NCBI RefSeq assembly: GCF_900176365.1
Contig: NZ_FWXY01000004.1
Location: 124,001-188,000 of the forward strand
Length of the DNA stretch: 64,000 nt
Source of the DNA: Desulfocicer vacuolatum DSM 3385
Lineage (GTDB): Bacteria; Desulfobacterota; Desulfobacteria; Desulfobacterales; Desulfobacteraceae
Direction of reading: 5' to 3'
The notes under the pieces were generated by a model. It was not told the origin of the DNA. It did no database searches and saw only the letters and a list, made by a program, of their open reading frames with translations. The first letter of the stretch is position 1, and every line of letters begins with the position of its first letter. Shown here piece after piece: positions 43,137 to 51,004 of the stretch. Both the position numbers and the translations under genes were made by a program.

Positions 43137-43691
43137 ATGGCCCACTATGTTAGGATAGATCGCCTTCCAGATTTGAAGAATAAAAAAGTACTTTTTGATA
43201 CTAATATCTGGATATACATTTTTTGTGAAATCGGAGAATACAATAAATTTTTTGTACATACATACTCCAAAGCGTTTTATATTCTTTTAAGATCTGAAAA
43301 CACGATTTATACTGATTTGACCATTCTGTCTGAGTTCATCAATCGTTATCTAAAAATAGCGTGTTCAAACTATCTAAAAAGAGAAAACCTGTCGTCTATT
43401 AATTATAAAAGAGACTATCGAATCACTGAAGACTACAAAGAGGCGTGGGCAACGGTATGTGATATTGTACGTCAAAAAATCTTATCAAACTCCCATATTG
43501 TAAATACAAACTATGACCAAACTTCAATGGCAAATTTGCTTCAAGAGGATCAGTTTGGAACAGATTTCAACGACAATCATATTGTGAATCTCTGCCAAGT
43601 TGAAGACATGTTTCTGATGACCAATGATGCGGACTTTAAACACAGCAACTTGAATGTTATCACAGAAAACAACGCATATTGGCGTAGTTAG
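43137..43691 (+). CDS. PIN-domain nuclease
   Basis: A 184-aa PIN-domain protein, a Mg-dependent RNase fold. Acidic residues in expected order: Asp21 in VLFDTNIWIYIF, Glu66 in TILSEFINRYL, Asp143/146 in GTDFNDNHIVNLC and Asp164/166 in LMTNDADFKH. It starts on the base after the STAS stop and has no adjacent VapB-type antitoxin, so it is unlikely to be a plain VapC. Its pairing with an ATPase and a STAS-like partner suggests a regulated effector nuclease. A short inverted repeat GACTAC/GTAGTC follows the stop, but no T run. Confidence 0.8.
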   Translation: MAHYVRIDRLPDLKNKKVLFDTNIWIYIFCEIGEYNKFFVHTYSKAFYILLRSENTIYTDLTILSEFINRYLKIACSNYLKRENLSSINYKRDYRITEDYKEAWATVCDIVRQKILSNSHIVNTNYDQTSMANLLQEDQFGTDFNDNHIVNLCQVEDMFLMTNDADFKHSNLNVITENNAYWRS

Positions 43692-44011
43692 GCGTTTGCT
43701 ACTGACTACACAATTTAGTAGTCGTGTTACCCTGTTTAAAACATCACTAAAAAAGAACACTTACAATCAAGGCTCCCGTTCCCGGCATCCTCAAGAGGAC
43801 AAATGGCTATGGGGGAAAGGACCTGCCAAAGAATGACAACCAAGGCCGCTCATTCCTGAAGCTCTTTTCCCGGCCAATTTATTTATCCCCTCTGTTCAAC
43901 CTTTTCCGATCAAAATCGCTTTTCATCTTCTCTCCATGCCAACTGCTTTATCAAACCACCCAATGACCTTTTATCAAAAGCCGGTATCGTTTTAACAACA
44001 ACGGCGGATTT
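43692..44011. other. Non-coding stretch after the PIN gene
   Basis: About 320 bp without a supported gene; small frames lack ribosome sites. It ends at the second copy of the 129-bp inverted-repeat element. Confidence 0.4.
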
Positions 44012-44140
44012 GGGGGGTGATCATAAGCTGGGCTACTATATGTGAAATAAAATTTTTTGACTTCAACATGCTGTAATTACAGCTATTAATTTTTGTCTCT
44101 AAAATTTTATTACAAAATGGCCCATGTTATGACCAAGCCC
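44012..44140. repeat. 129-bp inverted-repeat element (MITE-like), copy 2
   Basis: Same length and layout as 14054-14182: GGTGATCATAAGCTGGGC at the left, ATTACAAAATGGCCCATGTT and ATGACCAAGCCC at the right. The sequence GATTTG occurs next to both ends (one copy offset by 2 bp). It sits between the PIN gene and glpA, 134 bp before glpA, and no transposase gene lies near it. Confidence 0.85.
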
Positions 44141-44144
44141 GCGA

Positions 44145-44215
44145 TTTGACATTGTATAACAGGGCATCTCCTGGAAATTGAAAATATAATATTGCTAAAA
44201 CCATGTTCCAAATGG
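44145..44215. repeat. Diverged R1 flank fragment
   Basis: TATAACAGGGCATCTCCTGG and later TTCCAAATGGTAATGG resemble the left flank of R1 copy b (TATAACGGGCATCTCCTGTG, GCCAAATGGTGTTAT). The GC-rich hairpin core is absent. It is a weak, partial match. Confidence 0.4.
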
Positions 44216-44273
44216 TAATGGACAATAATACAGGTTTTACCCCACAAAAATCATAACAATGGAGGCATCCCAG

Positions 44274-45842
44274 GTGGAAACCGAAGTATTAATCATTGGC
44301 GGCGGGGTAACCGGGACCGGCATTGCAAGGGATCTGGCCCTGAGAGGTATCCCTTCAATTGTGGTGGAAAAGACAGATATCAATGCAGGGGCATCCGGCG
44401 GTAACCATGGTCTCCTCCACAGTGGCGCACGGTATGTGTCAAATGATATGCACAGCGCCGGGGAATGCATGGAAGAGGGCCGTATCTTAAGGGACGTGGC
44501 CCCCCAATGCATTGATGACTGCGGTGGGATGTTTGTGGCAGTGGAGGGGGATGATGAAAATTATGTGGCGGATTTCCCGGGATTTTGTGAAAAAAACGGA
44601 TTGCCCTGTAATCCTTTGAGTCCTGAAGAGGCAAGACAGCTGGAGCCGGAACTCTCTTCCCGGCTCATTGCGGCCTACCAGGTGGAAGACGGGGCCATTG
44701 ATCCTTTTATGCTCTCCCTGGAAAATATTGCCCATGCAAAAAAAATGGGGGCAAAATTGTTTTGCCACACCAGGGCCGTTAAATTTGTCATGGGAGCAAG
44801 GAAAATTGAAACCGTTTTTCTTGAAGATAGCCGATCCGGTAAAATCATGACAGTACATCCACAATTGGTGATCAATGCCGGTGGGGCCTGGGCCGGTCAA
44901 ATCGCTGCCATGGCCGGGGCATCTTTAACTATCCTCTGTTCCATGGGCACCTTACTGGTGAGCCAGTCCAGGATCTGCAATGGGGTTATCAACCGTCTCA
45001 GGCCCCCGGCGGATGGAGATATTCTGGTGCCCGGGGGAACGGTATCCATCATCGGCACCACCTCCCGGCGGGTGGATGATCCCGATGATATTGTGCCCAC
45101 GGTGGCAGAAACAGACTGCATTGTATCCCAGGGTGCCGGGATGATTCCCGTTCTTGAACAGGTGCGGTACATCCGGGCCTATTCCGGGGTGCGGCCTTTG
45201 GTGGGATCGGCAGAGGGAGGATCAGATGATCGTAATGTCAGCCGGGGCTTTACCCTGGTGGACCATGGAAAAGACGGTGTGGATAATTTTATCACCATCA
45301 CCGGGGGTAAATTGACCACCTTTCGGCTCATGGCGGAAAAAACTTCGGACATGGCGTGTGAAAAACTTGGCAATAAAAATCCCTGTGTCACCCGCACAGA
45401 ACCTTTGCCCTCCACCATGGAAGGCAAATGGACAGAACCGGGTCTTGCCCCCAGACGCTGGATGGCCAAGCCCCATGGTGAGACAGATAAAATTCTTTGT
45501 GAATGTGAGATGATCTCTGAAAAAACCATTGATGACATTGCCTGTGAGCTGAAAAAAAACAATGAAATTCCAGATCTTTTAAATATTGGAAAACGCAGTC
45601 GTCTGGGCAAGGGGCCCTGCCAGGGAGCCTTTTGCAGTGTCCGGGTGCTGGCCCACATGTATGATAAGGGGGCTCTTTCCGGCAACCATGGGGTGGATGA
45701 CATCAAGGCTTTTTTAAACGAACGCTGGAAAGGGCAATTGCCCATTTTCTGGGGGGAGCAACTCATACAGGCAGAACTGACCGAAGCCATGCATTGTGGT
45801 TTTTTTGACCTTGAACTGGCAGGTGACCATGAAAGCAAATGA
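44274..45842 (+). CDS. glpA: Anaerobic glycerol-3-phosphate dehydrogenase subunit A
   Basis: A 522-aa flavoprotein oxidising sn-glycerol-3-phosphate to dihydroxyacetone phosphate. An FAD dinucleotide fold opens the protein (VLIIGGGVTGTGIARDLALR), followed by ASGGNHGLLHSGARYV, GGAWAGQIAAMAG and YSGVRPLVG. The C-terminal BFD-like [2Fe-2S] region has CECEMISEKTIDDI and GKGPCQGAFC. I prefer GTG 44274, with GGAGG eight bases upstream. An ATG at 44259 (five codons longer) lies within that Shine-Dalgarno and has none of its own. glpB overlaps the 3' end. No glpC is present, so the membrane electron acceptor must be elsewhere. Confidence 0.9.
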   Translation: METEVLIIGGGVTGTGIARDLALRGIPSIVVEKTDINAGASGGNHGLLHSGARYVSNDMHSAGECMEEGRILRDVAPQCIDDCGGMFVAVEGDDENYVADFPGFCEKNGLPCNPLSPEEARQLEPELSSRLIAAYQVEDGAIDPFMLSLENIAHAKKMGAKLFCHTRAVKFVMGARKIETVFLEDSRSGKIMTVHPQLVINAGGAWAGQIAAMAGASLTILCSMGTLLVSQSRICNGVINRLRPPADGDILVPGGTVSIIGTTSRRVDDPDDIVPTVAETDCIVSQGAGMIPVLEQVRYIRAYSGVRPLVGSAEGGSDDRNVSRGFTLVDHGKDGVDNFITITGGKLTTFRLMAEKTSDMACEKLGNKNPCVTRTEPLPSTMEGKWTEPGLAPRRWMAKPHGETDKILCECEMISEKTIDDIACELKKNNEIPDLLNIGKRSRLGKGPCQGAFCSVRVLAHMYDKGALSGNHGVDDIKAFLNERWKGQLPIFWGEQLIQAELTEAMHCGFFDLELAGDHESK

Positions 45843-47115
45843 GATGGACCCCATTAAAGCGGATCTTACCATCATCGGTGCAGGCATGGCCGGACTTTGT
45901 GCGGCCCTGTTTGCCCTGGAACAGGGGCTTTCCGTGGTGCTGGCAGGCAAAAGCGGTTCCATCCATTTTGCCACAGGTCTAATGGATCTCATGGGGGTGT
46001 ATCCCCCGGGACATGAATGGGATGAGCCCTTTGCCGCCATTGACCGTGTTCGATCAGAAGAGCCCGGACATCCCTATGCTTCCATTACCAACAAAGAGAT
46101 TGACACAGCCCTGGAGACGGTGCAACGGTTTCTGGGGGATCATGGGCTCCCCCATGGCCGGGCGCCCGGGCGTAATGTTGATATCATCACTTCCATGGGG
46201 ACCCTGAAAAAAAGTCATATGATTCCCCTTTCCATGTGGCGGGGGGTAAAGGTCCTGGAAAAACGTTGTCCCACGCTGCTCATGGATTTCACCGGGCTTA
46301 AGATATACAGTGCCCGTCAAATTACGTCTGTCCTGGGAGAATCCTGGCAGGGCCTGGGGGATGCAACCGTCCGGTTTCCGGGCACAGAAGGTAAAGAGGA
46401 GGTTTATCCTGAACATCTGGCAAGGAGTCTGGATATTTACGAAACCCGCGAAAAGCTTGCCGGTAAAATTTTGCCGTTGATGAAGAACGCCGAAGCTGTG
46501 GGATTTCCTGCCCTTCTGGGCATGTATAAATCCTGTGAAACGGTCAGAAGCCTGGAAAAAATGTTGGGGGTCACTGTGTTTGAAATTCCCACCCCCCCGG
46601 TATCCGTACCCGGTATTCGTCTCCAGGAGATCTTTTTAAAGGGGCTGAAACAAAATGATGCCTTGCTTTCTTTGCCAGAAATGGTAAAAAGAGTCGAGAG
46701 TTTTTCCAGTGGAAAATTCAAGATCACTGCCGGAGAATCCGGGACTCTTAAGCGAATAGAATCAAAGGGTGTTATCCTTGCAACGGGGCGATTTCTGGGC
46801 AAGGGGCTGCGTGCGGAACGTACCGGTATCCGTGAGACCCTCATGGATTTGCCGGTGATTCAGCCGACAAAAAGAGAAAAATGGCACAACCCCCATTTGT
46901 TTGATCCCCGGGGACACCCCATAAATCGTGCAGGCCTCCAGGTTGACGGAATGTTTCGGCCATTGACAGAGTCGTCAATGCCCTTTGCACCCGGCCTGTT
47001 TGCCGCAGGTTCAATTTTGGCCCACTGCGACTGGACCCGCTTGAAATGCGGATCTGGGGTTGCCATTGCAACGGCCCATGCCGCGGTGAGGGCCTTTTGT
47101 AAAAGGTATAAGTGA
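45829..47115 (+). CDS. glpB: Anaerobic glycerol-3-phosphate dehydrogenase subunit B
   Basis: A 428-aa flavoprotein partner of GlpA. The FAD-binding start is LTIIGAGMAGLCAALFALEQ, followed by FATGLMDLMGVYPP. The later stretch VILATGRFLGKG and the C-terminal PGLFAAGSILAHCDWTRLKC, with GSGVAIATAHAAVRAF, are typical of GlpB and related fumarate-reductase-like proteins. ATG 45829 overlaps glpA by 14 bp with AGGTG just ahead. The frame is open a little further upstream but only as shadow of glpA. The helicase TTG start follows its stop immediately, so the operon may continue. Confidence 0.88.
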   Translation: MKANEMDPIKADLTIIGAGMAGLCAALFALEQGLSVVLAGKSGSIHFATGLMDLMGVYPPGHEWDEPFAAIDRVRSEEPGHPYASITNKEIDTALETVQRFLGDHGLPHGRAPGRNVDIITSMGTLKKSHMIPLSMWRGVKVLEKRCPTLLMDFTGLKIYSARQITSVLGESWQGLGDATVRFPGTEGKEEVYPEHLARSLDIYETREKLAGKILPLMKNAEAVGFPALLGMYKSCETVRSLEKMLGVTVFEIPTPPVSVPGIRLQEIFLKGLKQNDALLSLPEMVKRVESFSSGKFKITAGESGTLKRIESKGVILATGRFLGKGLRAERTGIRETLMDLPVIQPTKREKWHNPHLFDPRGHPINRAGLQVDGMFRPLTESSMPFAPGLFAAGSILAHCDWTRLKCGSGVAIATAHAAVRAFCKRYK

Positions 47116-48663
47116 TTGATACGTTTTTTTGCATCGTTATTTGCCAGACTGTTTGGGACAAAGAGTGAAGAAAAAGTGGATGGCGTTCCTCCTTTGGAAT
47201 CCGTTTCACCATCCCCGGGAAAAGTGCTTGATAAAACGGCTGAAACGCCTGAATCATCATTGGAATCAGACCCGTCATCCCCACCACCTGCCCGTCGTCC
47301 CCCCCGCCGCAGGAAACCCCGATGGACCCTGGAAAAATTTCAGGTTCCCCCCATGGAGGGAAAATCCAGGTTCCATGATTTTAAACTGCCCCTAAGCATC
47401 ATGCACGCCATTGCCGATTTAAAATTTGAGTACGCCATGCCGGTGCAGGCAGAGGTGCTGCCCCATGCCCTGGAGGGAAAGGACGCCACGGCCGAGGCCC
47501 AGACCGGAACCGGCAAGAGTGCTGCATTTCTGGTGGGTATTTTCACAAGATTGTTGCGAAATCCCATTCGTGGAAAACGGGAGCGCGGTACCCCCCGGGC
47601 CTTGATTTTGGCCCCCACAAGGGAGCTGGTTATCCAGATTGAAAAAGACGGCAGGGGACTTGCCAGATATACGCCGTTGCGCATTGTGTCTGTGTTTGGA
47701 GGCATGGACTACAAAAAGCAGCAGGAGGCGCTTGCCCATCGCCATGTGGATGTCATTGCCGCAACACCGGGCAGGCTCATTGATTTCATGGGCCAGAAAA
47801 TCATAAATCTTAAAAAAGTGGAAATTCTGGTTCTGGATGAGGCAGACCGCATGCTGGACATGGGATTTTTGCCCGATATTCGTCGCATCATCTATGCCAC
47901 CCCCCATAAAGACCGGCGACAGACCATGTTTTTCAGTGCCACGCTGAGCCCTGAGATATTACGCCTGGCCTCCCAATGGACCAAAGACCCCGTTAAAATA
48001 GAGATTGATCCCGGTCATACGGCTTCGGAAAGCGTTAATCAAAAAGTGTTCATCGTAACTGAGGATGAAAAGTTCATTCTATTGTACAATCTCATCCACG
48101 GTGAAAAACTTGACAGGGTCATTGTGTTTGTTAACAGAAGGGACACCACACGGCGATTGGCCCACAAGTGTAAAGAGTATGGACTTAACGCAGATATTTT
48201 ATCCGGCGAGGTTTCCCAGGCCCGGCGGGTGAAAACCCTGGAAAATTTTAAAAATGGAAAAATCAAAATTCTGGTGGCCACGGATGTGGCAGCCAGGGGC
48301 TTGCACATTGAAGGGATAAGTCATGTGATCAACTATGATCTTCCCCAGGAACCGGAACATTATGTGCATAGAATCGGCCGCACCGGCAGGGCCGGAGCGG
48401 AGGGGATATCCGTCAGTTTTGCCGATGAGAACAGCTCTTTTTACATCCCTGCCATTGAAGAAGTTCTGGGTGATTCTCTGGCCTGTGAATATCCGGATGA
48501 GGCCATGATGGCAACCCTTCCCAAACCCAGAAAAATTCGTGTTGAGCCTTCCAAATCAAAAAGACGAAACTCCGGTGGTTCATCCAGGCGCCCTTCAAGG
48601 AACAGGCGCCCCCCAAGAAGGCGTTCCGCTCCATCGTCCAAAAAGAAACCACCGGTTTCTTGA
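47116..48663 (+). CDS. DEAD-box ATP-dependent RNA helicase (RhlE/RhlB-like)
   Basis: A 515-aa RNA helicase. After a ~100-residue basic, Pro/Arg-rich N-tail (RRPPRRRKPRW) it has the Q-motif (FHDFKLPLS...YAMPVQAEVLP), motif I AQTGTGKS, Ia PTRELVIQI, Ib TPGRLIDF, II VLDEADRMLDMG, III FSATLS, IV VIVFVNRR, V ATDVAARGLHIEG and VI HRIGRTGRAG. The C-tail is again basic (SRRPSRNRRPPRRR). The start appears to be TTG 47116, directly after the glpB stop. The ribosome site is poor, so the true start could be a little downstream. It probably helps ribosome assembly or RNA decay. Confidence 0.93.
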   Translation: MIRFFASLFARLFGTKSEEKVDGVPPLESVSPSPGKVLDKTAETPESSLESDPSSPPPARRPPRRRKPRWTLEKFQVPPMEGKSRFHDFKLPLSIMHAIADLKFEYAMPVQAEVLPHALEGKDATAEAQTGTGKSAAFLVGIFTRLLRNPIRGKRERGTPRALILAPTRELVIQIEKDGRGLARYTPLRIVSVFGGMDYKKQQEALAHRHVDVIAATPGRLIDFMGQKIINLKKVEILVLDEADRMLDMGFLPDIRRIIYATPHKDRRQTMFFSATLSPEILRLASQWTKDPVKIEIDPGHTASESVNQKVFIVTEDEKFILLYNLIHGEKLDRVIVFVNRRDTTRRLAHKCKEYGLNADILSGEVSQARRVKTLENFKNGKIKILVATDVAARGLHIEGISHVINYDLPQEPEHYVHRIGRTGRAGAEGISVSFADENSSFYIPAIEEVLGDSLACEYPDEAMMATLPKPRKIRVEPSKSKRRNSGGSSRRPSRNRRPPRRRSAPSSKKKPPVS

Positions 48664-48738
48664 CAGGGTACAACTGTTTGTTATAAAAAAAGTGATTGCT
48701 CTCATGTATGTTATATGAAAAATAAGGAGTTATAAATA

Positions 48739-49182
48739 ATGTTTGGTTTGGGAATGCCTGAAATTTTATTGATTCTGGCCATTGCGCTGATGGTGATAGG
48801 ACCTAAAAAATTACCTGATCTGGCAAAAACCCTGGGGCGCGCCATGGGAGAATTTAAAAAAGCAGCCCAGGATTTTAAACAAAGCATTGATGTGGAAAAC
48901 ACAGTGAATGAATTTAAGGCACCCATCACAACGGTTACAGATGACATAAAGGCAGCCTCTGATGCCATGAATCCTCTGTCCACGGATGCCACGGGAAAAT
49001 CATTGGAAAAAGAGAGCTCCCTTGGGGCCGATCCTGTGTCTGAATCCGTGGAAAACAGCGAACAAAAAACTGTGCCGGATTCCCTGGACCCTTTTCCGGA
49101 AAAAAAAACCGCTAAGGATCTCCCTGATACCGATACTTCTCCCACCCCATTGAAGAAAGATAAGGATGAAAAGGGCATATGA
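48739..49182 (+). CDS. tatB: Sec-independent translocase protein TatB (TatA/B family)
   Basis: A 147-aa inner-membrane protein. One N-terminal helix (MFGLGMPEILLILAIALMVI) is followed by the hinge GPKKLPDLAKTLGRAMGEFK and an amphipathic helix, then a long acidic, Ser/Pro-rich tail. The Glu at position 8 and GPKKLP hinge fit TatB, although TatA is hard to exclude. AAGGAG precedes the ATG. It overlaps tatC by 4 bp. The Tat pathway exports folded, cofactor-bearing enzymes. Confidence 0.88.
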   Translation: MFGLGMPEILLILAIALMVIGPKKLPDLAKTLGRAMGEFKKAAQDFKQSIDVENTVNEFKAPITTVTDDIKAASDAMNPLSTDATGKSLEKESSLGADPVSESVENSEQKTVPDSLDPFPEKKTAKDLPDTDTSPTPLKKDKDEKGI

Positions 49183-49961
49183 GCCAGGAAGAAGAGAAAA
49201 CCCCCTTTACCGATCATTTAACCGAATTAAGGGATCGTCTGGTTCGCTGCTTCATTGCCGTTGGTGTGGGATTTGTTGTGGCCTATTGTTTTAAGGAAAA
49301 GCTTTTTGACATTCTCATGGCACCCCTGGTCACCGCCATGGGAGAAAATCACAAGATGATTTTCACAGGTTTGCCGGAAGCATTTTTTACTTATCTGAAA
49401 GTGTCTCTTCTCACGGGAATTGTTGTGGCCGTTCCCGTTCTTTTTTATGAATTCTGGATGTTTGTCTCCCCGGGGCTCTATCGCCGGGAAAAAAAGTTCC
49501 TGATACCGGTGGTGCTTCTCTCCATCGTTTTTTTCATCATCGGTTCCAGCTTTGGATATTTCATTGTATTCCCCTATGGGTTTCAATTTTTTCTGGGCTT
49601 CTCATCTGATACCATCCAGGCCATGCCTTCCATGAAAGAGTATCTTGGATTTGCATCCAAAATGCTGCTTGCCTTTGGATTTGTATTTGAATTGCCCCTG
49701 GTGCTCACATTCATGGCACGTATGGGACTTGTGACTGTTGAATTTCTTTGTAAGAATCGTAAATATGCCGTGTTGATATTTTTTGCAGGTTCAGCCCTTA
49801 TTACCCCCCCTGATGTGGTAACCCAGATTATGATGGCCATCCCGTTGATGATTCTTTATGAAATCAGCATTGTGGGGGCCAGGATGTTCCAGAAAAAAAA
49901 GGATGTGGATGACGGCGGGGAAGAGCGGGAGGAATATGAAGAGACCGGTGGGGCTGAATAA
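49179..49961 (+). CDS. tatC: Sec-independent translocase protein TatC
   Basis: A 260-aa polytopic inner-membrane protein with six predicted helices. The conserved N-terminal FTDHLTELRDRLVRC is the twin-arginine signal-recognition site. PVLFYEFWMFVSPGLYRREK is also conserved, as is FGFVFELPLVLTFMARMGLV. An acidic C-tail (VDDGGEEREEYEE) follows. It is translationally coupled to tatB by ATGA. Confidence 0.95.
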   Translation: MSQEEEKTPFTDHLTELRDRLVRCFIAVGVGFVVAYCFKEKLFDILMAPLVTAMGENHKMIFTGLPEAFFTYLKVSLLTGIVVAVPVLFYEFWMFVSPGLYRREKKFLIPVVLLSIVFFIIGSSFGYFIVFPYGFQFFLGFSSDTIQAMPSMKEYLGFASKMLLAFGFVFELPLVLTFMARMGLVTVEFLCKNRKYAVLIFFAGSALITPPDVVTQIMMAIPLMILYEISIVGARMFQKKKDVDDGGEEREEYEETGGAE

Positions 49962-50062
49962 TTCAATACGGCCGCTACAGTATCTTTGACTGGAAGTTGA
50001 CCGGAATTGCCATATGGAGTTCCGTGTTTTTATAGTTAAACCAATGTAAAAGGAGTGTAGTG

Positions 50063-50527
50063 ATGATGAAAAGAAAGCTTGTAACATCTTTGGTGGCAGC
50101 GTTAATGGCTGTGTGTTTCGTATCTGTGGCTGTTTATGCGGGAACCCAGGCAGCAGACACCATTACCATGAATACCAAGGCGTATGCCAAACACACCAAA
50201 GGCCTGGTTACCTTTTCCCACAAGGTGCATGCCGAAGAATATGGGATTTCCTGTGGCGATTGCCATCATGATGATAAAGGGACGCCATTGGCGCTGAAGG
50301 GCGGTGAAGATGTTCAGTCATGTGTGGCATGTCATAAAGACACCGGTAAAAAGCCCAAGGGTGAAAAACTGAGTAAAAAAGATAAAATCGCCAAATATCA
50401 CAAAGAAGCACTTCATGCCAACTGCATTGGCTGTCACAAAGCCTTTAACAAGAAAAACGGGCTCAAATCCAAAGATCCCAAGGCAGCTCCCCAGAGTTGC
50501 AAGTCTTGCCATCCTAAGAAAGGTTGA
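50063..50527 (+). CDS. Tetraheme cytochrome c3 (class III)
   Basis: A 154-aa periplasmic electron carrier. A Sec signal peptide (residues ~1-24, ending VYAGTQA) precedes a heme domain with four CxxCH sites: CGDCHH, CVACHK, CIGCHK and CKSCHP. Extra His residues (TFSHKVHAEEYG, YHKEALHANC) supply distal ligands, the normal bis-His pattern of cytochrome c3. It shuttles electrons between periplasmic hydrogenases or dehydrogenases and membrane complexes in sulfate reducers. AAGGAG is upstream of tandem starts (GTG 50060, ATG 50063, ATG 50066). A strong terminator follows, so it is probably monocistronic. Confidence 0.93.
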   Translation: MMKRKLVTSLVAALMAVCFVSVAVYAGTQAADTITMNTKAYAKHTKGLVTFSHKVHAEEYGISCGDCHHDDKGTPLALKGGEDVQSCVACHKDTGKKPKGEKLSKKDKIAKYHKEALHANCIGCHKAFNKKNGLKSKDPKAAPQSCKSCHPKKG

Positions 50528-50622
50528 TTAAAGTCAGCTGTGCACTTTGCCGTTTAGCGGTTTAAATCGTATTTCAAGATGATTAAATCGTCAATTGAGA
50601 AATCAGGATGCACGGTTTATTT

Positions 50623-50677
50623 AAAAAAAGGCTCTGTATCAGTATTATACTGTTTACAGGGCCTTTTTTGTTTTTTT
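50623..50677 (+). terminator. Rho-independent terminator after cytochrome c3
   Basis: AAAAAAAGGCTCTGTA at 50623-50638 pairs with TACAGGGCCTTTTTT at 50655-50669, followed by more T residues. It lies about 95 bp past the stop codon. A 66-codon frame that overlaps it (50608-50808) is therefore not a gene. Confidence 0.85.
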
Positions 50678-50807
50678 ATATGAAAAAGTGGGTGCTGGGT
50701 ATTAGGTTCTGGGTGTTCACAACAACTACTTTTTCATTATTCGTTGTGGCTGGAGCTTACAGCCATGTGGGTTTTTTATATGAAAAGGCAGCCTCCAAGG
50801 CAAGCTA

Positions 50808-50972
50808 AGGCAGAGCCGCCCCCCGACGGGCAATGGGAACCGGACAATTGAGCTGTCTACAGTTCCGGTCCGGGCACATTGCCCGTCGGGGGGCGGCGGT
50901 ATAATACCATTTGGCTCCCGCGTCTACGACCCTATATTTGTTGTTGTGTCCGACAGAGATGCCTGTTAGATG
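50808..50972. repeat. R1 hairpin repeat, copy e (full length, reverse orientation)
   Basis: A near-perfect long hairpin. GCCCCCCGACGGGCAATG on the left pairs with CATTGCCCGTCGGGGGGC on the right around a centre with GGACAATTGAGCTGTC. The right flank TTTGGCTCCCGCGTCTACGA, then ATTTGTTGTTGTGTCC, is the reverse complement of the copy-b flank at 10934. It lies between the convergent cytochrome c3 and dsrN genes, where it might also act as a transcription barrier. Confidence 0.85.
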
Positions 50973-51004
50973 AGCGTATTCTAAGCTTGGTGAGTCTGGG
51001 GTAA

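Noticed and set aside
50608-50808. 66-codon frame with hydrophobic stretches after cytochrome c3
   Set aside because: It runs across a strong rho-independent terminator and into repeat DNA, and its ribosome site is absent.
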